Positions 1 through 9,821 of a stretch of 64,000 bases of DNA are shown in pieces. Numbering within the stretch: the first letter of the stretch is position 1; each line of letters opens with the position of its first letter. The notes beneath the pieces are model-generated. The model was not told where the DNA came from, did no database searches, and was given only the letters and a program-made list of their open reading frames with translations. The position numbers and the translations under genes were made by a program. This stretch comes from Shinella zoogloeoides (GTDB lineage: Bacteria; Pseudomonadota; Alphaproteobacteria; Rhizobiales; Rhizobiaceae): contig NZ_CP093529.1 in assembly GCF_022682305.1 (NCBI RefSeq), positions 186,001 through 250,000 of the forward strand. Direction: 5' to 3'.

Positions 1-155
1 AAGGAGGGGCATGCGAGGGCCGGGGGCCGCGCGCGCCCGGCCCGCGCCTCTGCTGTCGACGCGTAATCGAGACCTTCGATTAATTGAGGTCGATACCGGA
101 CCTTGTTTAAGCCCGTGCCTGCCGAATACTGATCCTGAAACGATGCTGAGGGACA
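1..155. other. Upstream region of the Rieske oxygenase gene
   Basis: No gene is recognised here. The first 60 bases are GC-rich and begin with a purine-rich AAGGAGG stretch that could be a ribosome-binding site, but nothing credible follows it. An AT-richer patch with weak ACCT/AGGT arms (72-75 and 87-90) could hold the promoter of the next gene. GAGG at 148-151 lies just ahead of the ATG at 156. Confidence 0.4.
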
Positions 156-1391
156 ATGAGCATGGCAACGACCGCGGAAGCTGCAATCGATCAATCTGCC
201 GATCCCATCGATCGCCTTATTGCCGCGCATCGGCCGGGCCACGGGCTTGCCCGCGCGTTCTATTGCGATCCGGAGATCTACCGGCGCGACATGGAGCGGG
301 TCTTCCGCCGACACTGGCACTGCATCGCCCATGAGAGCGTGATCCCGAACGTCAACGATTTCGAGGTCTTCCGCATCGATACCGAGCAGGTGATCGTCAC
401 CCGCACGGCCGACGGATCGGTCCACGCCATGCTCAATGTCTGTCGCCATCGCGGTGCGGAAGTCTGCACGAAGCAGAAGGGCAATGCGCGCGTCTTCGTC
501 TGTCCCTATCACGCCTGGACCTACGCCAACGATGGAAGCCTCCGGGCCGCGCGCCTCATGCCGAAGGATTTCAAGCGGGAGGAGCACGGGCTGAAGACCC
601 TGCATGTGCGCGTCGTCGAGGGCCTGATCTTCATCTCCTTCGCCGAGCAGCCCCTGGACTTCTCCGAGGTGGAGAACCTCCTGCACGCAACCTGCGGCCA
701 GTACGGCTGGGCGAGCGCAAGGATCGCCCACCGGGAGACCTATCCGGTTTCGGCCAACTGGAAGCTGGCCGTGGAGAACTATGTGGAATGCTATCATTGC
801 GGGCCGGCGCATCCCGAATATTCGCAAACCCACGCGCTGGAGCAGCCCCTTCACATGATCGAGGCGCTGAACGAGGCGATGGAGGCGCGCACCTGCGCGC
901 TCGGCATCGAGGTCGGCTCCGGCAACCATTGGCAGACCTCGCGCGAGGGCCGCGAGGCGATCCATGCCTTCCGCTACGCGCTCTACGACGGGGTGCAGAG
1001 CGGCAGCGAGGACGGCAAGGCCGTCGCTCCGCTGATGGGCCGTTTCACCGATTTCGACGGCGGCGTGACCTCCATCCATCTCGGCGGCACGACCTTCCTC
1101 GTCTGCTATCCCGATCACGGCATGATCTACCGCTTCATCCCGAAGACGGCGGATAGCTGCGAGATGGAGCTGATCTGGCTCGTGGACGGCAAGGCGGAAG
1201 AGGGCAGGGACTACGACCTGACAAAGCTCACCTGGCTGTGGACGGTCACCACGGCGGAGGACAAGGCGATCATCGAGCATACGGCGCGGGGCGTGCAGTC
1301 GCATTATTTCGTGCCGGGGCCGATCGCGCCGATGGAGCAGAACGAGCTGCGCTATATCAACTGGTATCTGGACGAGATCAGCCGGGCCTGA
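156..1391 (+). CDS. Rieske [2Fe-2S] aromatic-ring-hydroxylating-type oxygenase, alpha subunit (GbcA/stachydrine demethylase-like)
   Basis: The protein has 411 residues. The Rieske centre is CRHRG (C96, H98) with CPYHAW (C116, H119). The mononuclear-iron segment ECYHCGPAH supplies H214 and H219. This order and length fit the large subunit of Rieske oxygenases; within that family the 'AHRPG' start and 'RAARLMPKDF' segment resemble glycine betaine and stachydrine N-demethylases, which oxidise an N-methyl group using electrons from a separate reductase. No reductase gene is adjacent, so the electron donor must lie elsewhere. The ATG at 156 has GAGG just upstream. The substrate is inferred only from family resemblance. 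Confidence 0.85.
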   Translation: MSMATTAEAAIDQSADPIDRLIAAHRPGHGLARAFYCDPEIYRRDMERVFRRHWHCIAHESVIPNVNDFEVFRIDTEQVIVTRTADGSVHAMLNVCRHRGAEVCTKQKGNARVFVCPYHAWTYANDGSLRAARLMPKDFKREEHGLKTLHVRVVEGLIFISFAEQPLDFSEVENLLHATCGQYGWASARIAHRETYPVSANWKLAVENYVECYHCGPAHPEYSQTHALEQPLHMIEALNEAMEARTCALGIEVGSGNHWQTSREGREAIHAFRYALYDGVQSGSEDGKAVAPLMGRFTDFDGGVTSIHLGGTTFLVCYPDHGMIYRFIPKTADSCEMELIWLVDGKAEEGRDYDLTKLTWLWTVTTAEDKAIIEHTARGVQSHYFVPGPIAPMEQNELRYINWYLDEISRA

Positions 1392-1424
1392 CGCGCGGAG
1401 CCGCGCTGTCCCGTCACCGTGTTC

Positions 1425-1451
1425 GTGGCCCGGTCCCAAGGATCGGGCCAC
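1425..1451 (+). terminator. Hairpin downstream of the Rieske gene
   Basis: GTGGCCCG (1425-1432) pairs with CGGGCCAC (1444-1451) across an 11-nt loop, 34 nt after the stop. No uridine tract follows, so it may be a weak terminator or an RNA-stabilising hairpin. Confidence 0.4.
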
Positions 1452-1525
1452 AATCGTTTGGGGATGCCCATGCCCGATTCCGAGGGAAGGGAAAAGGGGG
1501 AATGCGCGCACCCTGGCATGCTTGT

Positions 1526-1558
1526 TGTGGATATCGCGCCGTCTCCCCGCTATCCACA
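1526..1558. promoter_or_regulatory. Pair of inverted DnaA-like boxes upstream of nrdHIEF
   Basis: TGTGGATA (1526-1533) and TATCCACA (1551-1558) form a perfect inverted pair. Each is an 8/9 match to the DnaA box TTATCCACA. They lie about 50-80 nt upstream of the predicted nrd promoter. In E. coli DnaA controls nrdAB through promoter boxes; the same role here is inference. Confidence 0.5.
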
Positions 1559-1606
1559 GCACTTGCAGACAATTTTCATTTCATTCGTCGGATTTCATCC
1601 CAGTCA

Positions 1607-1643
1607 TTGACGTAATTTTTACCTAGGATACTATATATAGTGT
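1607..1643 (+). promoter_or_regulatory. nrdHIEF promoter with overlapping NrdR-like box
   Basis: A -35 hexamer TTGACG (1607-1612) is followed at 16-17 nt by TACTAT/ACTATA. The -10 area sits inside the palindromic ATACTATATATAGTGT (1628-1643), which resembles the ACAC-AT-rich-GTGT box of NrdR, the ATP/dATP-sensing repressor of ribonucleotide reductase genes. Only one clear box is visible; NrdR usually binds two about 31 bp apart. Transcription starting just after the box would place the cobalamin aptamer at the 5' end of the mRNA. Confidence 0.6.
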
Positions 1644-1800
1644 TCAGGCGCGCCGATTCGTAAGGGTGGCCAGCCGGAACGGGAACCCGGCATGCAGCGG
1701 CCACAGTGCCTGCGCAGAGCCGGAGCCACCCCCGCAACTGCAGCGGCGCCCTGCGTTCGGTCCCTCACGGGTGGCGGGGCGCGCTTGTCCGCCCCACATT
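1644..1800 (+). promoter_or_regulatory. Cobalamin (B12) riboswitch in the nrdHIEF leader
   Basis: The leader contains the conserved core of cobalamin riboswitches: GGGAACCCGG (1681-1690), then GCCGGAGCCACCCCCGC (about 1719-1734) followed by AACTGCAGCGGCG, the counterpart of the family's 'GCxGCCCCCGCAACTGTAA' signature. A GGGGCG/CGCCCC hairpin (1776-1781 with 1790-1795) follows and could belong to the expression platform. The distal GCCAGGAGACC box is not recognised in standard form, so the 3' boundary is uncertain. Such switches are known upstream of B12-independent isoenzymes and shut them down when adenosylcobalamin is plentiful. Confidence 0.72.
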
Positions 1801-1856
1801 GGCCCCTCGGCGGATGGGTCGGTGTGAATGACATCGAGAGAAACACGAGGAAAGCC

Positions 1857-2078
1857 ATGTCCATCACCGTCTATTCGAAGCCTGCCTGCGTCCAGTGCAC
1901 AGCGACGACGCGCGCGCTCGATCGCCAGGGTATCGACTACAGCGTCGTCGACATCTCGCAGGACGCGGATGCATTCGCGCTGGTGCAGGGCCTGGGCTAC
2001 CGCCAGGTTCCGGTGGTGATCGCCGGCGAGCAGCACTGGGCCGGCTTCCGCCCGGACATGATCAGCGCGCTGGCCTGA
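1857..2078 (+). CDS. nrdH: Glutaredoxin-like protein NrdH
   Basis: This 73-residue thioredoxin-fold protein has the redox motif CVQC near its N terminus and a 'QVPVVI' cis-proline segment, both typical of NrdH. It ends with the 'AGFRPDMI' pattern that NrdH shares with glutaredoxins, and it reduces the C-terminal cysteines of NrdE. The frame is open further upstream, but the ATG at 1857 is chosen because AGGAAA lies 4-9 nt before it and translation from there gives exactly the family length. It is the first gene of nrdHIEF, behind the cobalamin riboswitch. Confidence 0.93.
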   Translation: MSITVYSKPACVQCTATTRALDRQGIDYSVVDISQDADAFALVQGLGYRQVPVVIAGEQHWAGFRPDMISALA

Positions 2079-2096
2079 TTTCGGGGGCGGCGGGAT

Positions 2097-2495
2097 ATGG
2101 GCGGCCTCGTCTATTTTTCCAGCCGGTCGGAAAACACCCACCGCTTCGTCCAGAAGCTCGGGCTGGCGGCGGTGCGGCTGCCGGTCGATGCGAGCGAGGA
2201 GCCGCCGGAGGTCGATGCGCCCTTCGTGCTGGTGCTGCCGACCTACGGTGGCGGCGGTGAGAAGGGGGCGGTGCCGAAGCCGGTCATCCGCTTCCTCAAC
2301 AATCCGCACAACAGAAGCCTGATCCGCGGCGTGATCGCGGCGGGCAATACGAATTTCGGCACGGGATACGCGACGGCGGGCAATATCATCGCCGCCAAGT
2401 GCGCCGTGCCGTTCCTCTATCGTTTCGAGTTGCTCGGCACGGATGAGGACGTCGCCAATGTCAGACAGGGACTGGAACGATTTTGGACACGCTGA
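2097..2495 (+). CDS. nrdI: Class Ib ribonucleotide reductase flavodoxin NrdI
   Basis: A 132-residue flavodoxin-like protein. The N-terminal [12 protein letters not shown] loop is the FMN phosphate-binding region, and 'LPTYGGG' and '[13 protein letters not shown]' are NrdI flavin-contact motifs. NrdI supplies the oxidant that assembles the dimanganese-tyrosyl radical cofactor of NrdF. It lies 18 nt after nrdH and its end overlaps the proposed nrdE start, indicating tight translational coupling. Length is normal for the family. Confidence 0.93.
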   Translation: MGGLVYFSSRSENTHRFVQKLGLAAVRLPVDASEEPPEVDAPFVLVLPTYGGGGEKGAVPKPVIRFLNNPHNRSLIRGVIAAGNTNFGTGYATAGNIIAAKCAVPFLYRFELLGTDEDVANVRQGLERFWTR

Positions 2496-4660
2496 ACACG
2501 ATGACGCACCGCGATGCAGGTGAGAAGGCCTTGAAGTCCCCTGAGATCACGGGGGTGGATTATCATGCGCTGAACGCGATGCTGAACCTCTACGACGAGG
2601 AGGGGCGGATCCAGCTGGACAAGGACCGTCAGGCGGCCAAGCAGTATTTCCTGCAGCACGTCAACCAGAACACGGTTTTCTTCCATAATCTGCGGGAGAA
2701 GCTGGATTACCTTGTGACGGAGGGCTACTACGAGCAGGAGGTTCTGGACCAGTACGCGTTCAACTTCGTGCGCGACCTGTTCGACGCCGCCTATGACAGG
2801 AAGTTCCGCTTCCCGACGTTCCTCGGCGCGTTCAAGTACTACACGTCCTATACGCTGAAGACCTTCGACGGGAAGCGCTACCTGGAGCGCTACGAGGACC
2901 GGGTGTGCATGGTGGCGCTGACGCTTGCGCGCGGCAACGAGCAGCTTGCGCGCGAGCTGATGGACGAGATCATCTCGGGCCGCTTCCAGCCGGCGACGCC
3001 GACCTTCCTCAATGCGGGCAAGAAGCAGCGCGGCGAGCTGGTCTCGTGCTTCCTGCTGCGGGTCGAGGACAACATGGAGAGCATCGGCCGGTCGATCAAC
3101 TCGGCGCTGCAGCTTTCCAAGCGCGGCGGGGGCGTTGCGCTGTCGCTGACGAACCTGCGCGAGATGGGCGCGCCGATCAAGCAGATCGAGAACCAGTCGT
3201 CGGGCGTCATTCCCGTCATGAAGCTTTTGGAGGATTCGTTCTCCTACGCCAACCAGCTCGGCGCGCGCCAGGGCGCGGGCGCGGTCTATCTCAACGCGCA
3301 CCACCCCGACATCATGCGCTTCCTCGACACCAAGCGCGAGAACGCCGACGAGAAGATCCGCATCAAGACGCTGTCGCTCGGCGTCGTCATCCCCGACATC
3401 ACCTTCGAGCTGGCGAAGAACAACGAGGACATGTACCTGTTCTCGCCGCATGACGTGGAGCGGGTCTACGGCGTGCCGTTCACCGAGATCTCGGTGACGG
3501 AGAAGTACCGCGAGATGGTCGAGGACGGCCGGATCAAGAAGAAGAAGATCAAGGCGCGCGACTTCTTCCAGGTGATCGCCGAGATCCAGTTCGAGTCGGG
3601 CTATCCCTACATCATGTTCGAGGACACGGTGAACCGGGCGAACCCGATTGCCGGGCGCATCACCATGAGCAACCTGTGCTCGGAGATCCTGCAGGTCAGC
3701 GAGGCGAGCGAGTTCAACGAGGACCTGTCCTATTCGAAGATGGGCAAGGACATCTCGTGCAATCTCGGCTCGCTGAACATCGCGGCCGCCATGGACAGCC
3801 CCGACTTCGGCCAGACGATCGCGACCTCCATCCGCGCGCTGACGGCGGTCTCCGAGATGAGCCACATCTCCTCGGTGCCGTCGATCGAGAAGGGCAACGA
3901 CGACAGCCACGCCATCGGCCTCGGCCAGATGAACCTGCACGGCTATCTCGCCCGCGAGCGGATCTTCTATGGGTCCGAAGAAGGCGTCGACTTCACCAAT
4001 ATCTACTTCTACACGGTGACCTACCACGCCATCCGCGCGTCGAACCGGATCGCGGTGGAGAAGGGCGAGACCTTCAAGGGCTTCGAGAACTCGAAGTATG
4101 CCTCGGGCGAATATTTCGACAAGTACACCGAGGCCGAATGGCTGCCGGCGACGGAGAAGGTGAAGGGTCTCTTCGAGGAGGCCGGCATCCATATTCCGAC
4201 GCAGGAGGACTGGCTGGCGCTGAAGGCCGAGGTGATGAAGGGCGGTCTCTACAACCAGAACCTCCAGGCGGTTCCGCCGACGGGCTCGATCTCCTACATC
4301 AACCACTCGACCTCCTCGATCCATCCGATCGTCTCGAAGATCGAGATCCGCAAGGAAGGCAAGATCGGCCGCGTCTACTATCCGGCCGCCTTCATGACGA
4401 ACGACAACCTGGATTACTACCAGGACGCCTACGAGATCGGCCCGGAGAAGATCATCGACACCTATGCGGCGGCCACGCAGCATGTCGACCAGGGTCTTTC
4501 GCTGACGCTGTTCTTCCGCGACACGGCGACGACGCGCGACATCAACCGGGCGCAGATCTATGCCTGGAAGAAGGGCATCAAGACGATCTACTACATCCGC
4601 CTTCGCCAGATGGCGCTGTCCGGCACGGAAGTGCAGGGCTGTGTCTCCTGCGCGCTTTGA
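2483..4660 (+). CDS. nrdE: Class Ib ribonucleoside-diphosphate reductase, alpha subunit NrdE
   Basis: A 725-residue catalytic subunit that reduces ribonucleoside diphosphates to deoxy forms. Visible key residues are C189 in 'ELVSCFL', the radical-site triplet N397/C399/E401 in 'NLCSEI', and the C-terminal redox tail CVSCAL (C720, C723), which NrdH re-reduces. The N-terminal ATP-cone of class Ia enzymes is absent, as expected for NrdE. The listed start is TTG, with GGAA a few nt upstream and a 13-nt overlap with nrdI. An ATG at 2501 (719 residues) is a real alternative. Confidence 0.96.
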   Translation: MDTLNTMTHRDAGEKALKSPEITGVDYHALNAMLNLYDEEGRIQLDKDRQAAKQYFLQHVNQNTVFFHNLREKLDYLVTEGYYEQEVLDQYAFNFVRDLFDAAYDRKFRFPTFLGAFKYYTSYTLKTFDGKRYLERYEDRVCMVALTLARGNEQLARELMDEIISGRFQPATPTFLNAGKKQRGELVSCFLLRVEDNMESIGRSINSALQLSKRGGGVALSLTNLREMGAPIKQIENQSSGVIPVMKLLEDSFSYANQLGARQGAGAVYLNAHHPDIMRFLDTKRENADEKIRIKTLSLGVVIPDITFELAKNNEDMYLFSPHDVERVYGVPFTEISVTEKYREMVEDGRIKKKKIKARDFFQVIAEIQFESGYPYIMFEDTVNRANPIAGRITMSNLCSEILQVSEASEFNEDLSYSKMGKDISCNLGSLNIAAAMDSPDFGQTIATSIRALTAVSEMSHISSVPSIEKGNDDSHAIGLGQMNLHGYLARERIFYGSEEGVDFTNIYFYTVTYHAIRASNRIAVEKGETFKGFENSKYASGEYFDKYTEAEWLPATEKVKGLFEEAGIHIPTQEDWLALKAEVMKGGLYNQNLQAVPPTGSISYINHSTSSIHPIVSKIEIRKEGKIGRVYYPAAFMTNDNLDYYQDAYEIGPEKIIDTYAAATQHVDQGLSLTLFFRDTATTRDINRAQIYAWKKGIKTIYYIRLRQMALSGTEVQGCVSCAL

Positions 4661-5671
<1,011 letters not shown>

Positions 5672-5695
5672 AGACGGATAGTCCCGGCATGTTTC

Positions 5696-5729
5696 AACCC
5701 CAGCTCCGGAAATCCCGGGCTGGGGTTTT
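5696..5729 (+). terminator. Rho-independent terminator of nrdHIEF
   Basis: AACCCCAGC (5696-5704) pairs with GCTGGGGTT (5719-5727), and the hairpin runs into TTTT. It sits 25 nt after the nrdF stop and ahead of the convergent regulator gene. Confidence 0.85.
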
Positions 5730-5756
5730 GCTTGTCCGGGCCGCGCCGCGCGGCGT

Positions 5757-6488
5757 CTACCTGCCGAAAAGCTTGACCAGATCGACGGCGTCGCCGGTGC
5801 GCGCGCCGATCTGAAGGTGGCGCTCGATGTGCTTGAGGTGGATCGTCATCATGCGTGCGGCCCGTTCCGCATCCCGCGCGTGGAAAGCCTCGACGATCGA
5901 GGTGTGCTCGTCGTCCCGACAGTTGTGCACACCCGGAGCGCCGAAGATGCCGATGATCAGCGAGGTGCGCGCGACGAGTTCCTTCATGGTGCGCAGGAGG
6001 ATGGCGTTGCCGGCGACCTGTGCGAGCATGGTGTGGAACTGGCCGGAGAGGCGGATCGCATCGTGGCGATGCCGCTCGTCATGGGCGGCGTGCTCCATTT
6101 CCAGATGACGGACCAGCATGGCGATGTCGTCGTCGCTGGCGCGCTGCACGGCAAGGCGCGCGATGTTCGGCTCCAGCGTCAGCCGCGCCTCGAAGACTTC
6201 CCGCGCCTGCTCGGCGGTGGGGGAGGCGATGAAGGCGCCGCGATTGGCATGAAGCTCGACCACCTCGCGGCTCGCGAGCAGCAGCAGGGTCCGGCGGATG
6301 CGCATGCGGCCGACGCCGAAGGCGTCGCAAAGGGCCGATTCGGAAAGCTTGGTGCCGGGGGGCAGCCGCTGCTCCATCACCGCTTCGAAGATGCGCTCGA
6401 CGATCTCGCTCTCGTCGATCTCCTCCGCTTCCACGGGATTGCCCCTGCCGACCTCTGCCACGTCCTTCACCTCGATATGCGCGCTCAT
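5757..6488 (-). CDS. GntR-family (FadR/FCD subgroup) transcriptional regulator
   Basis: A 243-residue regulator. The winged helix (about residues 25-90) contains 'PGTKLSESALCDAFGVGRMRIRR', with the usual GntR 'LSE..L...FGV.R' pattern. The all-helical FCD ligand domain follows, with candidate metal-binding histidines in 'SGQFHTML', 'DEHTSI' and 'MTIHLKHIE'. FCD regulators typically sense small carboxylates and repress the adjacent catabolic operon. It is divergent from the ABC importer/racemase operon, and two palindromes in the shared intergenic region are candidate operators. The ligand is unknown. Confidence 0.88.
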   Translation of the reverse strand: MSAHIEVKDVAEVGRGNPVEAEEIDESEIVERIFEAVMEQRLPPGTKLSESALCDAFGVGRMRIRRTLLLLASREVVELHANRGAFIASPTAEQAREVFEARLTLEPNIARLAVQRASDDDIAMLVRHLEMEHAAHDERHRHDAIRLSGQFHTMLAQVAGNAILLRTMKELVARTSLIIGIFGAPGVHNCRDDEHTSIVEAFHARDAERAARMMTIHLKHIERHLQIGARTGDAVDLVKLFGR

Positions 6489-6515
6489 GCTGCGAGCCTA
6501 TGTAATAGGTCCGAT

Positions 6516-6527
6516 TTGGTTGACCAA
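6516..6527. promoter_or_regulatory. Palindrome between the GntR gene and the importer operon
   Basis: TTGGT-TG-ACCAA is a 5-bp inverted repeat located 28 nt upstream of the regulator's start codon. It is a candidate second operator or autoregulatory site for the GntR/FCD protein. Confidence 0.35.
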
Positions 6528-6575
6528 CAAGCGTCTATTTCGTCGACATGCTTCTGAAATCTTGTTTACGAGCGC

Positions 6576-6604
6576 TTGACAAAATTGTTAACAATGCGCT
6601 CAAT
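6576..6604 (+). promoter_or_regulatory. Importer-operon promoter with embedded GntR-type operator
   Basis: TTGACA (6576-6581) is a perfect -35 hexamer, and a weak -10 CTCAAT (6599-6604) follows 17 nt later. The spacer holds the perfect 12-bp palindrome ATTGTTAACAAT (6584-6595), which has the form of FCD-subgroup GntR operators. A repressor bound there would block RNA polymerase directly. Confidence 0.6.
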
Positions 6605-6687
6605 GCTCTGGCCAAGGTTGAACGGGGCCGCCTACGCGGTCCGTCTGCCAAATAGAAAACAGATCAATGGCCCAGAGGAAGAACACA

Positions 6688-7875
6688 ATGCACAAGCGCA
6701 CATTCCTTAAGTTTTCCGCCCTTGCCGCGGCGACCGTCTTGGCGATGCCCCTGATGGCATATGCCGAGAACGCCAAGCTGAAGGTCGGCTTTGTCGGCGT
6801 CACCTCCGGCCCCGCCGCGGCCTGGGGCATTTCCAACCAGCGCTCGATGGAGGCCCGCGCCGCCTGGCTCAACGAACTCGGCGGCGTGAAGATCGGCGAC
6901 AAGACCTACGATATCGAGATCGTCGCCTTCGACGACCAGAAGGACCCCAAGCGCGCCATCGCCGGCATGGAGAAGATGGCGCAGGACGGCATCCACTATG
7001 TCGTCGGCCCGAACGTCGATGACGGCGCGGCGGCCGTCCGCCCGGTCGCCGAGCAGAGCGGCATCATGTATTTCCCCTATTCCTTCCCCAAGGCGCTCTT
7101 CTCTCCGCCGGCATCCAACGCGATCCTCGGCATGGTGGCCAACTATCAGTCGGGTCCGGCCATCTATAAGTACCTCATGGAGAACAAGGGCGTGAAGAAG
7201 GTGGCCTTCGTCGCCGCCAACGAATCCGACCCGCTGAGCCAGCGCGAGTCCGGCGTCGCGGCCGCACAGGCGCTCGGCCTGGAAGTCGTCTCCGGCAACG
7301 TGACCTACCAGGTGGATACGACCGACTTCACGCCGGTGCTTCTGCCGGTTATCCAGGCCGCGCCCGACCTGCTCGTCCTTTCGGGCGTCTCGCCGGCCAA
7401 TGCCCCGCAGCTCATCCGCTCGGCGCGCGAGCTCGGCTATACCGGCCTCATCTCCACGGAAACGGCGCAGGACGCGGCCGTGCTGCAGGAAGGCGCAGGC
7501 GACCTTGCCGAAGGCTTCATCTCGGTCGGCGGCGCTTCCACGCCGGAGCTGGCCAGCGACACGATGAAGGAGTTCGTCGACCGCTACACCAAGATGTTCG
7601 GCGAATACAACGACGAGTCCAACACCAAGGTCTACGCTCTCGAATACATCATCGAGACGCTGAAGGCGAACCCGGCAGCCATCGACAATGTCGACGAGTA
7701 CAAGAAGACCATGGACACGTTTGAGGCCCCGAACCCCTTCATGAAGGGCGACGCCAAGCTGAAATATGTCGGCATGACCTCCTTCGGCCAGAAGCGTCAG
7801 GTCTCTGTCCCGCTCGTCGTCAACGAATACAAGAGCGGCAAGTTCGAGACGCTGTTCGTCGGCCAGGTCGACTGA
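6688..7875 (+). CDS. ABC transporter periplasmic substrate-binding protein (Leu/Ile/Val-amide family)
   Basis: A 395-residue exported protein with a signal peptide ending near 'MPLMAYA-EN' (about residue 22) and a type-I periplasmic binding fold ('KVGFVGVTSGPAAAWG', 'VVGPNVDDGAAAVRP', 'SGVSPANAPQLIRSARELGYTG'). It belongs to the branched-chain amino acid/amide binding family. AGAGGAAG lies 6 nt before the ATG at 6688, which also starts a proper signal peptide; an ATG at 6667 would spoil it. It is first in an operon with two permeases, two ATPases and a racemase-like enzyme. The ligand is not identifiable. Confidence 0.88.
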   Translation: MHKRTFLKFSALAAATVLAMPLMAYAENAKLKVGFVGVTSGPAAAWGISNQRSMEARAAWLNELGGVKIGDKTYDIEIVAFDDQKDPKRAIAGMEKMAQDGIHYVVGPNVDDGAAAVRPVAEQSGIMYFPYSFPKALFSPPASNAILGMVANYQSGPAIYKYLMENKGVKKVAFVAANESDPLSQRESGVAAAQALGLEVVSGNVTYQVDTTDFTPVLLPVIQAAPDLLVLSGVSPANAPQLIRSARELGYTGLISTETAQDAAVLQEGAGDLAEGFISVGGASTPELASDTMKEFVDRYTKMFGEYNDESNTKVYALEYIIETLKANPAAIDNVDEYKKTMDTFEAPNPFMKGDAKLKYVGMTSFGQKRQVSVPLVVNEYKSGKFETLFVGQVD

Positions 7876-7908
7876 TCGGAGCCAAAGGCACTGACACGAT
7901 AAGGGGAT

Positions 7909-7930
7909 CCGGGCGGCGCTTGTCGCCCGG
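7909..7930 (+). terminator. Intercistronic hairpin after the binding-protein gene
   Basis: CCGGGCG pairs with CGCCCGG around an 8-nt loop, followed by a pyrimidine-rich GGGTCTTCCTTT. Such hairpins after binding-protein genes usually protect the upstream mRNA or attenuate transcription, so that more binding protein than permease is made. Confidence 0.5.
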
Positions 7931-7975
7931 CCGGGTCTTCCTTTGCCTGAACACTCTTTCCATTGGAGGCTCACG

Positions 7976-8845
7976 ATGGAACAGATAATCGCCAACGGTC
8001 TCTACCTCGGGGCGCAATATGCGTTGATCGCCCTCGGTCTGACCTTGATCTTCTCGCTGATGAACGTGCTGAACTTCGCCCACGGGCAGATGTACGTCTT
8101 CGGCGGCTTCGTCACCTACACGGTCGTCGTTCAGCTCGGCCTGCCCTTCGTCGTCGGTCTCTTCGCCTCGGCGGTGGTCCTTGCGGTCATGGGCGCGCTG
8201 ATCGAGAAATTCCTCTTCGCACCGGTCGTGCGCCGCTCCAAGCGCGATGAATCGACCATGCTGCTTGCCGCTGGTGTCGCCTTCTTCCTCGATGCCATCA
8301 TCCTGCTCCTCTTCGGCGAGAAGCAGCGCGGCGTGCCGAAGATCGTGAACGGCGTGTTCAACTGGGACATGCGCATCATCATGCCCTATGACCGCATCCT
8401 GATCGGCGTCCTCGCCATCCTGCTGATCGTGGTCTTCATCGGCTTCATGAACTATTCCCGCACCGGCCGCGCCATGCGCGCGCTGGCCCAGGACAAGATG
8501 GCGGCCCAGCTCATGGGCGTGAACGTCTCCCGCTACTCGATGATCGGCTTTGCGCTCGGCGCCATGCTGGCCGGCCTCGTCGGCGGCCTTCTCGTCACCA
8601 TCACCGGCGTCAATCTCGGCATGGGCGGGCCGACCTCGGTCAAGGCCTTCCTGATGATCATGATCGGCGGCGCGGGCGTCATTTCGGGCGCGATCGCCGG
8701 CGGGTTCATCCTCGGCATGATGGAGAGCGTCGGCCTCACCGTGCTCTCGGCCTATGGCGACATCACCTATCTCGCCATCTTCGCCTCGTTGATGGTTTTC
8801 CTGGCCATCCGCCCGCAGGGGCTGATGGGCAAGCCGTGGGGTTGA
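7976..8845 (+). CDS. Branched-chain amino acid/amide-type ABC permease (LivH family)
   Basis: A polytopic inner-membrane permease of 289 residues with about eight hydrophobic segments. The N-terminal 'QYALIALGLTLIFSLMNVLNFAHGQM' pattern is diagnostic of LivH proteins. GGAGG at 7965-7969 lies 6 nt before the ATG at 7976, so that start is preferred over an upstream in-frame TTG. With the next three genes it forms the membrane and ATPase part of the importer fed by the preceding binding protein. Confidence 0.9.
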   Translation: MEQIIANGLYLGAQYALIALGLTLIFSLMNVLNFAHGQMYVFGGFVTYTVVVQLGLPFVVGLFASAVVLAVMGALIEKFLFAPVVRRSKRDESTMLLAAGVAFFLDAIILLLFGEKQRGVPKIVNGVFNWDMRIIMPYDRILIGVLAILLIVVFIGFMNYSRTGRAMRALAQDKMAAQLMGVNVSRYSMIGFALGAMLAGLVGGLLVTITGVNLGMGGPTSVKAFLMIMIGGAGVISGAIAGGFILGMMESVGLTVLSAYGDITYLAIFASLMVFLAIRPQGLMGKPWG

Positions 8846-8849
8846 GACC

Positions 8850-9821
8850 ATGAATTCGAAAACGCTTCTCGGCTTCGCAGCCCTCCTTCTCGCCGTCTTC
8901 GTGCTCGTGCCGCTGTTCATCGGCGCCACCGGCCGCGTCGACTTCTACTACACGTTGACCTCGGTCGCCCTGCTTGCCGTCGGCGCCGCCGGCGTCTGGC
9001 TCACCTTCTATATCGGCCGCATCAATATCGGGCAGGGCGCCTATGCCCTGGTCGGCGGCTATGTCTCGGCCATCCTGGTCACGCAATACGGCGTTTCCTT
9101 CTGGCTGACGCTGCCGTTGGCCGGCCTCTTCTGCGCCGTCGTCTCGGTTGCGATCGGCCTGCCGATCCTGCGCCTGCGCGGCGTCTACTTCGCCATGGTC
9201 ACGCTGGTGCTGACGGAGGTCGCGCGTCTCTCGGCGCTCGCCCTGCCCATCACCAACGGGGCGAAGGGCATCACCTCCATCCCTCTGCCGGGTGAATTGT
9301 CGGTCTTCGGCCTGACGATCATTCCCGCCTTCGGCTCGCTCGCCAATCCGCGCGTCGGCTTCTACATGATGGCCGCAGCGCTGATGATCGTCACCTATCT
9401 GGTGCTGTGGCGCATCGTGAACTCGCGGCTCGGGCACCTGTGCCGCAGCCTGCAGCAGAACGAGGAACTGTCGGCCTCCATCGGCGTGAACACGGCATAC
9501 CTGCGGGTGCTCGCCTATGCGATCTCCTCCTTCTTCGGCGGTATCGCGGGCGCCATGTTCGCCTCCATCGCCCAGTCGATCTACCCGTCCTCCTTCGTGG
9601 TCGCCGACAGCGTGAACTTCATGCTCTACTGCTTCCTCGGCGGCCTCGGCTATGTCTTCGGCCCGATGCTCGGCACGTTCCTGCTCTACTTCGGCTGGGA
9701 CCTGCTCTCCATCGCCCGGGAATATCAGCTTCTCATCTATTCCGGCGTCATGATCGCGCTCATGCTGATCCTGCCGAACGGTGTCCTCAGCCTTCTCGAC
9801 AAGAAGGAGGGCGGCAAATGA
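8850..9821 (+). CDS. Branched-chain amino acid/amide-type ABC permease (LivM family)
   Basis: The second permease, 323 residues, begins 4 nt after the LivH-like gene. Recognisable LivM features are 'LLAVGAAGVWLTFYIGRINIGQGAYALVGGY' near the N terminus and 'LRGVYFAMVTLVLTEVARL' in the middle, the latter facing the ATPases. About eight to nine membrane segments are predicted. Its stop overlaps the next start (ATGA), so the ATPase is translationally coupled. Confidence 0.9.
   Translation: MNSKTLLGFAALLLAVFVLVPLFIGATGRVDFYYTLTSVALLAVGAAGVWLTFYIGRINIGQGAYALVGGYVSAILVTQYGVSFWLTLPLAGLFCAVVSVAIGLPILRLRGVYFAMVTLVLTEVARLSALALPITNGAKGITSIPLPGELSVFGLTIIPAFGSLANPRVGFYMMAAALMIVTYLVLWRIVNSRLGHLCRSLQQNEELSASIGVNTAYLRVLAYAISSFFGGIAGAMFASIAQSIYPSSFVVADSVNFMLYCFLGGLGYVFGPMLGTFLLYFGWDLLSIAREYQLLIYSGVMIALMLILPNGVLSLLDKKEGGK

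Noticed and set aside
72..90. ACCT...AGGT dyad as an operator upstream of the Rieske gene
   Set aside because: Only four-base arms match and the inner bases are not symmetric about the same centre; too weak to call.
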